Of a stretch of DNA of 64,000 bases, positions 12,594 through 23,329 are shown in pieces (position 1 is the first letter of the stretch; the number at the start of each line of letters is the position of its first letter). This stretch comes from Endocalyx cinctus (taxonomy: Eukaryota; Ascomycota; Sordariomycetes; Amphisphaeriales; Apiosporaceae): the NCBI GenBank assembly GCA_001600455.1, contig BCKC01000001.1, positions 6,164,441 through 6,228,440 on the forward strand, in the 5' to 3' direction. The position numbers and the translations under genes are program-made. Below the pieces are notes generated by a model. That model saw only the letters and a program-made list of their open reading frames with translations. It had not been told where the DNA came from and ran no database searches.

Positions 12594-15113
12594 TCATGCT
12601 GCAGCAGCGTCTAAACCTCTGTTTTCGTCATTAAGCGTCGTCGATGGCGGATAATAAGGATCTGCCGTATACGTCTTCCGCCTCTCGCTCCGGCCTGGAG
12701 AACCCATGTAAGCGCTTCTATTATCTACCATCCCAAAACCCGTCATTTCTTGCGGTGTCGTGAATCCCGCCCCATCCGTATCCCGGCTCTTGTACGCTCT
12801 GATCCTCGCCTGCTGTATGGCCGCCGGGTTTCCGAAGTATATGTTTTGTCTTATTGCTATTATGACTTCCTCTAGCGGCATCTCGTCCCATGCTGGAAAA
12901 TAACGCCGTAGTCGTAATTGCATTCCAGATCGTACATATGGAAACAATATCGCCTTCAGGTCATCCTCTATCCTGAGCAAGTGTCGTTCAACCTCTGATA
13001 CGGGCCCTTCCGAGCCGGTACCCAGCCCTTTCGGCTCGCGGCCAATACCGGAGTTGTAGAAACTGGCGAGGGGCAGGAGGCCCAAATTCTCTGCGTTGCC
13101 AGACTCCTCGAATTTTCTTGCCAGATCAGAGTCTGGCAATTGGCGTAAAAGCTCCCACTTGACGTCAGCCCGAGCCATTACACCGTCGGGCAACTCTATC
13201 TGCTGAATTGCTCTCCAAAGACCATTGTATATTTTTTGTTCGTAACGTGAAGCCATAGATGGGAGCCCATGTTCAAAATAGATTTTGGTTTGAAGAAGCT
13301 GAGTTAGAAAACCCCATCGGATATCCTTCGACCTCTGTCTCAGTGTTTCGAGCCGTCTCGAAACTAAGACATGTTCGGTCACTCGAGAAAACCTATCTTC
13401 TAACTCTTCTGATTTCCGTGGTCGACTTTGTTGAATCTTGTTTATGTCGGCAATCGCTCTTTCAAGACTTTCCACAGACTTGTTTGCCTTGCTTATATAC
13501 ACCGACATAGAAGCGTGCAGATTTTCTATCTCGGCTATGTCCAATTTTGATCGGATCCTAAGAAGTAGATACTTCACAGCCTGAGAAACGTCGTCGTAGG
13601 TTTTGGTAATAGCACCAAATGAATCCGCGTACGAGAGACGGCATAGATCTGCAGAGTGGTTTAAAGCGCCCATTAGCCGATCCAGTATGGCTCTTGAACT
13701 GGTTTTCATGAACTCTTCCATCATGGTTCTGAACTGCTCCCAGTACTGTCCTATCCCTCTAAATATCTTACGAGCCACCCCGATATCGGCGTTTGCGAGA
13801 CACGTCCTTAATATTTCATGAAGTGTCTCGATCGTGATAAATTCGCCCTTGCGGAGGCTTGCCACGAAGAGCATACTCGCGTTACCAAGTTGCCCTAGAG
13901 ACAGCCAGACTTTGATTAGTTCATTGAAAATTGCACCAGTTCTGTATGTTCGTTCAACGTAAGCGTATTTACGCGAAGCACAGTTCTGTTGGAACCAGTC
14001 ATCCCAATCCCCGAACCAGTTCACTTGTTTTGAGAAGATACGCGAATGTAGACCGGTATCCTTGGTACCTCTCATCCGCTGAGCTAAATCCCTGACGTCC
14101 GAGAGAGACCTGGAGATTCGGTGGTGATGTATCATGCACAGCAATGTCTGTTCAGTAGGCGGCCAAGCCGTGTCTTTCAAGAAGGAATCAATGACTAGTT
14201 GGGCCAGATCGGGTCGGTCAACTCGATGAAAAGCGGTGATCAAGACATTGTATGTATTGATGGTCGGAGGAACGCTCGAGGCTAGGAGGTTATAGCACGT
14301 CTTGAAGATAAGCTCGAGCACGCTAGGAGAGTGATTGACGCATTGGCGAATCGCTTGACTTAGAAGTAACCGAGTTTCCGCCGCCTCCTGCGGATCTCCC
14401 AATGGATGCTCGTACTGAGGATAAGACGGGCTTCGTAATAAATATTTCAGTTCATTCCAGTATCTCAATTCTCGATTTGTCAGGCGAGTCGGGTGAAATT
14501 CTGTGTGTTCTAGTAATCGGTTCACTAATTTCACCACTGTCTGAGTTGTACGATCAAGTTGATCATCGCCCCTCGGCTCTCGTAGGGATTCATGATTACT
14601 GTTCTCCTCGCTCCAAATTCCAGCTTCTTTAGAAATCCACTCTATCTTGTCTTGGTTCCAGGTCTTGTTCAAAATGGTTGGATGGAGCATGTTGCATAAG
14701 GCGCCCAAGTCCTGGAGGAGAGATTCGGTAGTTGGAGCCCCGTTCTCGGGCGTGACCGAAAAAGGTGTACTATAGTTTAAATAATCTGCGAGGTTTCTTT
14801 CGGGTGGATCTTTTTCTTCCCCTAATCTATATTCTGCTTCGGATTCTCGCTTGGCTCTTATATCTTGCAAGGCTGCCTTAGCTTTCTCTAATTTTGTATC
14901 GAGTTCATTACGCCTCTCTATTTTATGATTGTGGTCCAGAATAGCCGCCGTTCCTAGTATCGTGGTATAGCAAGCGGTGAACACGTCGGCAAAGCGAACT
15001 TTACGTGTCGGGGTGGCGGTGGTAGACCGTCGGACGAGGGTGGTGCGAGTATGGAGGCATATTCGACATCGGCAAGACTGCGATTGAGCAGCACGAGACC
15101 AAAGAGTTTGCAT
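12594..15113 (-). CDS. PPR-like fungal mitochondrial protein
   Basis: A single uninterrupted 839-aa frame. The N-terminus (MQTLWSRAAQSQSCRCRICL, then many Arg, Ser and Thr and few acidic residues) looks like a mitochondrial presequence. A weakly hydrophobic segment follows at about 45-60, then a charged helix rich in Lys, Glu and Arg. Around residues 285-350 the pattern NTYNVLITAFHRVDRPDLAQ resembles a pentatricopeptide helix pair, and further helical-repeat sequence continues to about 480. The C-terminal third (about 560-800) is predicted helical with charged residues and no motif I can name. Family inference: conserved Pezizomycotina PPR-domain proteins, generally thought to act in mitochondrial RNA processing or translation; no specific target can be read from sequence. 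The gene is divergent from the CZIB gene, with 416 bp between the start codons. Confidence 0.8.
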   Translation of the reverse strand: MQTLWSRAAQSQSCRCRICLHTRTTLVRRSTTATPTRKVRFADVFTACYTTILGTAAILDHNHKIERRNELDTKLEKAKAALQDIRAKRESEAEYRLGEEKDPPERNLADYLNYSTPFSVTPENGAPTTESLLQDLGALCNMLHPTILNKTWNQDKIEWISKEAGIWSEENSNHESLREPRGDDQLDRTTQTVVKLVNRLLEHTEFHPTRLTNRELRYWNELKYLLRSPSYPQYEHPLGDPQEAAETRLLLSQAIRQCVNHSPSVLELIFKTCYNLLASSVPPTINTYNVLITAFHRVDRPDLAQLVIDSFLKDTAWPPTEQTLLCMIHHHRISRSLSDVRDLAQRMRGTKDTGLHSRIFSKQVNWFGDWDDWFQQNCASRKYAYVERTYRTGAIFNELIKVWLSLGQLGNASMLFVASLRKGEFITIETLHEILRTCLANADIGVARKIFRGIGQYWEQFRTMMEEFMKTSSRAILDRLMGALNHSADLCRLSYADSFGAITKTYDDVSQAVKYLLLRIRSKLDIAEIENLHASMSVYISKANKSVESLERAIADINKIQQSRPRKSEELEDRFSRVTEHVLVSRRLETLRQRSKDIRWGFLTQLLQTKIYFEHGLPSMASRYEQKIYNGLWRAIQQIELPDGVMARADVKWELLRQLPDSDLARKFEESGNAENLGLLPLASFYNSGIGREPKGLGTGSEGPVSEVERHLLRIEDDLKAILFPYVRSGMQLRLRRYFPAWDEMPLEEVIIAIRQNIYFGNPAAIQQARIRAYKSRDTDGAGFTTPQEMTGFGMVDNRSAYMGSPGRSERRKTYTADPYYPPSTTLNDENRGLDAAAA

Positions 15114-15529
15114 AATTTCCCTAACCCATCACATCAGAATATATCTGATAGTATGGGCGGCAGCCATTCATTCAATTGACCATCTCGGTGGCTGTCTGCG
15201 TCAATTAATCGAGGTTATTGCTGGCTTAATTCGTAGAGATTTAGTTTAGGTTACTCTATCATCTGTGGGGCCATTCCACTCGCCTAGGAACGTAAGATAT
15301 TATATAATCAGCATTGATTGGGTTATTTTTGTTTTATCTACACATTATCAATAGTTATATATACCGTTTTATCGCATAAATTTCTTGATATGTCTTGCGG
15401 AGCTGCGACAAATATTGAGGAATCAAATTCATCTAACTGAACATCTAACTATCTATCTGACTGATTTACCGATCAAAATTCTGAGATCAAATCATATTCT
15501 TCACTTCATATTTAATTTTTACTAAAATA
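15114..15529. promoter_or_regulatory. 416-bp divergent promoter region (PPR-like / CZIB)
   Basis: This AT-rich spacer separates two start codons on opposite strands, so it must hold both promoters. No ORF is present. I cannot assign individual factor sites with confidence. Confidence 0.5.
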
Positions 15530-16348
15530 ATGTTCGCCCTCACCTTGACCGCCGAGTTGTATGGGTAAGAAATACCGCGCAGCAGTTCTTTGAATATGGA
15601 GGGGTAGATATTTAGCTAACCTGTTTCTTCAGGGTAACGAATTTACGGCCCAAAGACACGGAAGAGACCCCCTTCTGGTATACTTTCACGGTGCAATGCA
15701 CCTCCTGCCGAGAGACGCATGGGAAACCCATCGCCGTCAGTCGTTTTGTATGTTGTTGGCTTGACCGAAATAGCCGAACTCGTCACTAACGACAACTTTT
15801 TACGTTCCAGGAGACAAACGAGTTGAGTGGAAGTAGGGGAGAGGCGAATTTCGTTTGGAAGTGCAAGAACTGCAAGGTCCGTCTGCTCGCTATTCCATAT
15901 CATTATCGGCGTGATGATATAAAACTGCATGCTTTACATGGTACCTAAGGTATTATGTCGAAGAGGCAATATCTAACATTGCGGTGCTAAAAATTAAACT
16001 ACAGAGAGAATCCTCTTGTTCTATCAAAGCGTCACCGAAGTCATATGAACAGAAAGAGCCCCCGGTACAACAAACCATCATTGAATTTGACTGTCGAGGA
16101 TTAGAGTTTACCTCATTCTCTCCTGAAGTGAGTTTATCCCAAGCAGCCTTTAGCTTAGAAAGCGTTAGAGTACTGATATAGCAAATGAACGCTCATTTCA
16201 GGGCGAATGGCTCGCGGACGGTATTGAGTCTAACACCAAGTTCGATGCCATTGACTGTCTTCAAGACGGAGAATGGTTTGATTATGATGAGAAGGCGGGT
16301 GAGGAGGTCATGGTCAAGGAGCTCAAATGGGATATCAGAAGAGCCTAA
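15530..16348 (+). CDS. CXXC zinc-binding protein, UPF0587/CZIB family
   Basis: The five exons are 15530-15564, 15633-15747, 15811-15876, 16005-16127 and 16202-16348, all joining in phase to give 161 aa, the usual size for this family. The product starts MFALTLTAELYGVTNLRPKD. It has two paired-cysteine motifs, CTSC (in VQCTSCRETHGKPIAV) and CKNC (in FVWKCKNCKRE), expected to bind one zinc ion, and ends in the acidic/aromatic tail DGEWFDYDEKAGEEVMVKEL. Family knowledge: eukaryotic UPF0587 proteins (human C1orf123/CZIB, yeast YCR090C) are small conserved zinc proteins with poorly defined roles. All introns are GT-AG, including one GTCCGT donor after CKNCK. No single open frame shows this gene because each exon is short. 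It converges on the prefoldin gene downstream. Confidence 0.92.
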
Positions 16349-17122
16349 ACAACAAAGAACGGGCCTAGGCTGAGAGGGTAATATTATGTATATTTCACGG
16401 CAATGTTATGATGAATGGACGATAAAAAGTTAGCGAAACAATACATCGTTGCGGCCTAGTATTATGAAATGGTCCTTAAGGAGTATTGATTCAAAATAAA
16501 GGACAGAGCCCCTATTCCGGTAAGCACTAGTTAGTATTATCGTCGTACCTACTCAAGGAAGTAAACAGCTGCATCTTGAATATGTGCATTTAGACGTTGT
16601 CGAATCAACTACGGACATGATTATGTCTTGTACCATCTTACTGTTAAGTAAGACCACATCCAGAAGAGAGCATATAAGTATAATAAATCTTGCCGTAGAC
16701 AATGGAACGGGTTTTATTCAACTAGCATCGTTAAGCCGGCATCCAAGCTTAGCTCGCTCATATAAAAGCCGTTAGAATGGATTTTGATTACCGATAAGAC
16801 CTTTACTGTCACAGCCGTTTATGCCGGCGTGAGAGAGAACTGAAATTACCACCCGGCACCACCGGCTACTGCCTTCGTCAATCTGGTGAAATTTTGATCG
16901 GACGTCAGGATCATTTACTGTTACGCCTTTATAGCTTTCTCAGACATGACTAGCAACGAGTAGGTTTCGGGAGGGTAGATACTGGGTCGCCTATCTGGTA
17001 TCTGTAACATAGCACATCTGTAGAGCTAATCAAGTGGGTGCTATGAATCGGGAATAGCACTGGCGGGCGGGTTGTCTTCAATGGACGCTTTCTCCCGGTA
17101 AGAAGATTTCCAGTTGTCTTCT
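16349..17122. other. convergent 3' spacer between CZIB and prefoldin 4
   Basis: This 774-bp tail-to-tail spacer should hold both polyadenylation regions. The short frame at 16584-16775 shows no coding character. No repeats or RNA genes were noted. Confidence 0.5.
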
Positions 17123-17750
17123 TCAAGTCTCCAAGTTTATGCTGCGGCCAAAACGGGCATAGAGCTCAACCTTAAGCTGCTGCATCTCCTCTTTCGTCGT
17201 ATCAAGCTGGTCTTCCAAAACAGATACCTCTTCTTCTATCCGGGAGGTAGAAGACGATAGCATCTCTTGCGCTTGCGGAAGTGGGAGGTGGAAGAAGGCA
17301 TCACCTATTTTATATCTATTTATATTATCACCTCTTTGTGAGTTCCTTCTTCGAATGGAATTATATATATTGGGTGTAGAAGTCGGATATAGGCTTACGG
17401 TATGGTATCATCTTCGTCGGCAAGCTCGAGCTCCATGGTAATATCATCGAGGTCTTCCTTCTCTTTCTAGGGAATCCGGTCATGGCATTAGTACAGTATA
17501 GGGCGAATTAGTTGAGAGGATTATATCAAACATTTTTTGCTTTAAGCTCCCCCTCCAGTTTCAGCTCCTTCTGATGGAGTCTGCTGAATTTATTAATCTT
17601 GTCCTGATCTTCGCGACGGACCTCGACCTCATCGCCAGCAGCTTCTTCCTCTTTTGTGAGCTATCAAAAGTAAATTAGGTTAGTTTTTGATACGAAGCTC
17701 CAAGATTATAACAGTATTTTAGGGATCAAACATACCATGCGTCGATTCAT
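17123..17750 (-). CDS. PFD4: prefoldin subunit 4
   Basis: The exons, on the complement, are 17750-17736, 17660-17532, 17466-17399 and 17315-17123, in phase, giving 134 aa, exactly the usual subunit length. The first exon is only five codons (MNRRM). The sequence then shows the beta-class prefoldin pattern: an N-terminal coiled coil (KEEEAAGDEVEVRREDQDKI), FSRLHQKELKLEGELKAKNK, the acidic hairpin ELADEDDTIPYKIGDAFFHL, and a C-terminal coiled coil ending YARFGRSINLET. Family knowledge: prefoldin is a hexameric cytosolic co-chaperone that passes nascent actin and tubulin to CCT (Gim3 in yeast). The second intron uses a weak GTTTGA donor, but both the frame and the alignment of the joined protein (KAKN then KEKEDL) support it. 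No long open frame reveals this gene. Confidence 0.93.
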
Positions 17751-18772
17751 GGCGAATTATTTTGGTTTTAACTGTATATAGAAACTTTTAACTCAAAGTA
17801 CTTAATTTTCAAGGAAATCGAAATATTTCACAAGTTATTTTATTATTTAGGGTGATGCAGGGGTATGGCGGGGGAGTAGGTTGGTGATAGTGGGGTTCTA
17901 CACTTATCTACAGGTAAGGTGCAAGACAATGACATAATTGCATAATTACATTCACGCTATTAGGATTTGCATCTAACCGTAATCACATTTATATTTACAC
18001 CCAAACTGCTAAAGTCTACTGTGTATATCCATATGGATATATTATATACAGTACTGTATAATATGACATCATCTTCACATGGTAACATATATGTACCCTC
18101 AATGAGAACTCGCCCGACTGTTAACATTTTAGACATGAGGTTTTCCAAATTATGACAATACTTGTCTATCGGCTGACTCAAATAGTTACAGCGTAATATG
18201 TTCTTTAGATTGTAGCCATATGTTCTGACTAGGTCAATATGAAAGCTAGGGTCACCAAAATCTGATAGGTAACATGTAAGACATTGTCCTTGCCAAGCTG
18301 AACAAAGAATAAAATAGATTTACGTAGCTGATACTACCACATTTCTATAAAGGATGATAAAGTGAAAGCTAGGGTTGAAAGTCATAGCTAATGCGTTGCT
18401 GTAGGCTATTTAGCCGGCGCGATAGCTGGCTAGGTGATTCCTTTGGATTCAAAAAGGGGGTTGTCACATATCGCAGCCGAACTCCGAAAGGAGCAAGATC
18501 GGGTAACTGCAGTATTCTGGCGCTGTGCCGTGTTACGTTACTCTATGTATGCCAAAAAAAAAAAGAGAGACTTTTGTAATCTCGTGGAATTCTAAAAATA
18601 CGAGCGATTCTAGACCGCTCATCTCTCTGAATAGTTGAATGCAGGTAGTATGGGTTAGGTGAGGAAATATTTAAGTAGTTGTCATTTCCAATACACTTTA
18701 AAATGTCCTCCTGTTCAGGCCCCTCTATCAAAATATTAGAAAGGACGTCGCCAAGAATAAAGCACACGAAAA
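17751..18772. other. intergenic spacer upstream of prefoldin 4 and of the secreted protein
   Basis: About 1 kb of AT-rich sequence between two divergent genes. Short overlapping frames occur near 17960-18181, 18391-18579 and 18543-18767, but they lie on both strands and lack domains. A stretch at 18664-18772 directly precedes the secreted-protein start. Confidence 0.5.
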
Positions 18773-19393
18773 ATGCACTTCTCCATCCTCCTTCTCATCA
18801 CCACCTCAATCCTCACCCTCGCCTCCGCCACCCTCGATCTTCCTCCTCTTCCCCCCTGGTATCCCCTCCAACCATGGCTCGTGAGCACCTTCCGCGCGCG
18901 TAATCCCTCCGTCGCGCCGTACGGGGTAAACAGCACCTCCCTCGTCGTCGAGATCTCCAACCCCTCGGAAGTGCCCGCGGTACCGGCGCCGCACGCCTCG
19001 GGCGGCGGCTACGTCCCGTTCGCCGCGTCGTCCGCCGCGTGCCGATTATCGTGGAAGTCGGACTCCCAGACCCCTTACGGCCACGTGCCCCTGGCGGATA
19101 ACTCGTGCGAGACGGACGCGGCGTACCAGCCGCCCGCGTGGCGCGCGGGGATCCAGTACATGCAGGACGTCGGCGGCGTGTATCGGATGTCGTTCAATTT
19201 CGAGCTCGAGCTTAATATGATGGTGTACGGGAGCTTGGGATATAAGGTGTTGAAAGGATCGCTGGACGTTGAGGTGGGTAAGGAGGTCGTGGGCGGTTGC
19301 GACGGAGATGAGTGTATTTATGAATTGCCGGAGGGGAGCGAACCGTTGCAGATACAGCCTACGTTATACGAATGTGTCAATGCTTGCGGGTGA
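18773..19393 (+). CDS. small secreted cysteine-containing protein
   Basis: A 206-aa product with a clear N-terminal signal peptide (MHFSILLLITTSILTLASA, cleavage probably after ASA). The mature part has one N-glycosylation sequon (NSTS near residue 53) and six cysteines in three apparent pairs, including GGCDGDEC and YECVNAC at the end. It has no membrane segment after the signal and no domain I recognise. The 5' part of the gene is GC-rich and codes strongly. Small size, secretion and cysteine pairs fit the loose class of fungal secreted or effector-like proteins, but that is inference only. A different reading frame directly after the stop stays open and also encodes cysteines, so the true C-terminus may lie further downstream (see findings). 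Confidence 0.75.
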   Translation: MHFSILLLITTSILTLASATLDLPPLPPWYPLQPWLVSTFRARNPSVAPYGVNSTSLVVEISNPSEVPAVPAPHASGGGYVPFAASSAACRLSWKSDSQTPYGHVPLADNSCETDAAYQPPAWRAGIQYMQDVGGVYRMSFNFELELNMMVYGSLGYKVLKGSLDVEVGKEVVGGCDGDECIYELPEGSEPLQIQPTLYECVNACG

Positions 19394-20020
19394 ATGCGAA
19401 GAGAATACCTGCTGGCTAGATGTCCAGGAAATGGTCATTGAACAGTATAGAGGCCCAGAGTTTGCGTGGGGACTCCAATAGCTTCTTATATCAAAAGGGG
19501 GTAGACTCTTACTTGGGCTACTGAGCAATCGAGCGAGTCGATTACGCGAGCGCAAAAACGTAACAATTATTCGTAAAGTCCCCGAAGTCTTTCTGAGCGG
19601 TAGTGCTCCTGAAATATGAAGGCATATATCCGGTTATCTTCAGTGGTCAGCAGTAAATGGTTTTGTGTAATTGAACGGGCAGATTCACATAATGCCATTG
19701 TCAAGACTAACTATATGTATCTGTTTTACCGAAGAGTCATGTCCCAAGATACTCTCTCATTTGACAACAAGATCGCCGTTATCACATCGACTCTGACCAG
19801 GAGTAGTCGTTAGCAGGTGGACTTCAACGATGACTTATAATATGTTACTAAGGCGATCCTTGTCTAAAGGAAGGACCACGAATTCTCACTGGCGGCTGCA
19901 TCACGGATTTCTTATCATAGACAAAACACTTTGTGTATCCTGGAATTTCCAAGTATTAATACAATACTCGTAAGCCATCATCTGTATTATCCATACATCG
20001 TTATCATCGCCTTGGTATCG
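19394..20020. other. convergent spacer
   Basis: This 627-bp segment lies between the stop of the secreted protein and the stop of the CENP-Q gene. The first about 90 bp hold the alternative-frame extension of the secreted protein (to 19481). Beyond that I see only short unsupported frames. Confidence 0.45.
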
Positions 20021-21817
20021 TTATGTTTTGGCCGGACCGAAAACTACATCTTCTAATTGTCCCCCATCCAAGTGTTTCTGAAGCACCACTTGAAGCAGTG
20101 CTTTCGTCTTGTCTATCTCCGGTACCACCCCATCGATCTGTTGGAGGTTACCGTGCATGGTTTCCATATGGTTGCTCATCTGGCCCGCCAATTCGCGAAG
20201 TTCGCTATCCTTCGGAATATTCGTAAACACCTTGCCGACGCCCTCTTCTGCCGGGATCAGCACATCCTGATTTATCGAACCACGATCGGCGGCGTTACTT
20301 TCCGGCACCAGCACGTGCATCTTCCGCGTCCGATCCCGCCGCTCTCGAGTTTCCGCCCTCGCGTTCGCGCTCAGACGAGAGAGGAGCTTGTACTCGTGAT
20401 CGAGCTCCTTCTCCGCCCGTTCTTTCTCGCGCTTCAGCACCTCGACGCCGTGCAGGAGGGGATCGAGCTGGGACTCGAGCGTCTGGATGCCCGAGATGGT
20501 CCGCTCGAATTCGAGTTCGTCTTCGCGGCGGGACGACGTCGTCGCCGGCGGGAAGGGCATCCCGCGCTTGAGCTTCGAGTATATACGGTTGCTAACCACG
20601 TTAAGGGCCGTGGTAGCATACCCGTATTTCTGTAGGTTATTAAGGCGGAGAAGAACGGGCCGGGAGACGGATTGTAGCAGGTTTACCACGCTCGAGACGG
20701 AGGAGGCATCGAGCGGCTCCCATTTGGAATCCATTACGTGATGGGGAACACGGCGTGTACGTGTTGTAATATGTTGGTATGATGGTAAGGCGTTGTCTGA
20801 ATCGGGGGATGGTGACCGGGATGCCTGCTTCTGATTTGACGGTCGCCTGGGCTTAGATATGGAAGCATCTCTAGATAGGCGTTGTTTACCTTTCCTCGAG
20901 TTCTCGTTTTGATCCCCATCTTCAGCCGCATCGCGATGTTGAGGCTTCTTCCCTATATTCCGTTGTAGCTGAGCAGTAGCGCTGTCTCCGTTACTAGTTA
21001 CAGAGGGATGACCCTTCTTTCGTGGTCGAGGTTTAGGGTCGATTTGGTTTTCATCATTCGAGTGCGTCTCGTTTTCCAGAGAAGAACGAGGTTTTCTCCT
21101 GGGTTTTGATGCCTCAACTTTTGGTTCTTCCTCAGGCGGTGGCTGATCTTCCAAAGATTTCTTCCTTTTCCTTTTCCCAGTCTTATTATTTATCTCAATT
21201 TTGCTTGCTTCTGTTGTGTCGTCTTCATTTTCGTCGCTTAGGCGCTGTCTTTTTTTGCGCCTTTGCCGTGATGGACCCGCGACTTCTTCTATTTCGGCAT
21301 TTTCAGTAGACTCTCTTATATTGTCGTGATTCCGACTACTATGTTGAAGCGAGCTCGAGTCTTGATCGTTCTCATCGTCCGCCTCTTCTTCAGCAGCAGC
21401 AGCTTTAGACCTGTCGACAGGCTCCTTTGCCTTGGGCGATCTTCCTGGTCGTTTATTTTTCCTTGGTATTATTCTTTCATCCGCAATCGGACCATCTTCC
21501 ACTTGCGCGATGCTTTCATTTTCCGAGTGTGTTGCTTTTTGGCCGCGTTTTCTTTTTGGCTTTTGTATTGTATTAGAATCCATGATGGGTTGAGATTCGG
21601 TAGGTATATCGAGTTGACTAGGTCGTCCACGTTTATTGGGTCCGGTGTTCTCGTCTATATCATTTTGTGCTTGAGACGCGTCTTCGAGTTCAACGTCGCG
21701 TGACGCGTTTGTTTGGTGCCCGCGCTTACGTTTTTGGTTTGCAGTCTCGGGAGCCTTCGTATAGTTTAGTGAAAGGTGTTAGGAATTATGGGATTATAGA
21801 GGAGGTATAAATACCAT
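20021..21817 (-). CDS. inner kinetochore protein CENP-Q (fta7/Okp1-like)
   Basis: I model two exons on the complement: an ATG-only exon (21817-21815) and 21754-20021, giving 578 aa beginning M|APETANQKRKRG. Splicing is supported by a 60-bp intron (GTATTT, CTAAC branch point) and by the typical 'MAP..' start of relatives. The fallback start at 21583 would give 520 aa. The N-terminal half is disordered, charged and rich in KRKR and RGRP-type stretches. The C-terminal about 220 residues form the conserved domain: SKWEPLDASSVSSVVNLLQS, then predicted coiled coils (ISGIQTLESQLDPLLHGVEV; REKERAEKELDHEYKLLSRL) and a final helix (DKTKALLQVVLQKHLD). Family knowledge: CENP-Q pairs with CENP-U in the constitutive centromere-associated network (COMA complex in yeast). 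The Nkp2 gene, a subunit of the same network, lies about 2.7 kb away. Confidence 0.88.
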
Positions 21818-23329
21818 CTATCTATTACATATCATTCAATTAAATTGTAATTTCGAATAAGAAAGCGGATTAATTATTCAAAATATTTATCTCCCAATCA
21901 AAACAGCGATTCTGACGTATTGCGAATATCTACAATGAATGGTAAGCGGTTAATTGTGGCTAAGATAATTAACTCTGTGGCTAATGATAAATACCTAGTA
22001 CTTGATACTGTGGCTATACAATATTAGATAAGGTATTGCTAACTATTGAGCCCCTCTTTTCGGGGTTTGTTGTTGGGAAAAAAAAGCTTATGTGGAGAAG
22101 CCCCAGAAAACCACCCCATCTTATAAAAAGATAAAAAGAGCCGTCATTTGCGGTGTACTCCAAAGCCATACTATGTACAGCCATTACCTATCAATCACCC
22201 GAAGGACAGCTGTCAGCGGCTGAGGTACAGCGCTATGAATACGTATATAGATTCTTTCTACAGAGCAAATATCGGACAAGCATTTGCAAGACTTGATACT
22301 CAAGATATCCGTTCCTTATTACTTTCAAACAACTTAAGAAACTTGATGTCGAAAACATACCTAAAAGTACCAAGTTATTACGGCATGGTATGCTGAAAGC
22401 CAAATAAGGTAATATACAGCTTAGGTAGGTTGTAATTAGTGATGAAAAGTGTATTACTCCAAGCCAGTGAATTTATTCAGAAGTTTTATTAGCAAATTCG
22501 GCTACTACTCGGCGAATATTCTCCCTTACGTTAGCTCCAAGCCTTACTAGTAAAGGCCCCAGCCTTGATCCTTTATGTTCTTATCTATAGGCATTTTCTT
22601 CTGGCCGTATTATTTATTGAATTGTAGTATTTAATAGACGGTTGGATAATTCGATATAGTATAGTTGTAATATTCCATCTTCACGTTTTCCGTTGAGACC
22701 TATTTCTGTGAATGATATCCATATTAAAAATATATATATAAATATTTAACTGACCTAGGAGTAACTAGGGCAAGCCTGAGTAACGGGAAACATATTATTC
22801 CGGATTTGTCGAAAAAGAAAGTCCATAGTATTATGGATGTACATATCTGTAGGAACCAACAACTTAACTCTGCACCTGTTCGCACGTGGGGTCTTTCTTT
22901 ACTAGTGTCCACTCCACGGGTACCGTCCCATTGTCCCAGTTAGTCCCAGTCCCTTAAATTACCCTACCAAACTTTACCACGTCTTGGCTACTATCATTGA
23001 TTACTTGCAGTTGCAGGCAGAGTCGTGTCGCGCAAAAAAATCAATCTGGTAATTTTAACTTTTTCATTCTTATTTATTTTCATCATCTACGTGTACGTTT
23101 AAAACAAAAGCTGTTAAATGGTTGAAATAAATTAATTGTTTTTATCATCTTCGCTATTCTCGCTATTCATAGTAATAGCTTAATTGCTTGGTACTGATTG
23201 ACATTAACTATTGACTTCCTTTTTTTTCATATTTTTTCTAATTCTTTTGTTGTATTTTTCATATTCTCAGATAAATATCATAAAACCTACCTTGTCTAGG
23301 CTGGTCCCCGGATTTTTTTACTGTACAAT
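21818..23329. other. 1.5-kb AT-rich spacer
   Basis: This lies between divergent CENP-Q and the membrane-protein gene. It includes A- and T-rich tracts and a short hairpin-like CTAGTAAAGG region near 22550. The 82-codon frame at 22148-22396 has no recognisable features. Both promoters must lie here. Confidence 0.5.
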
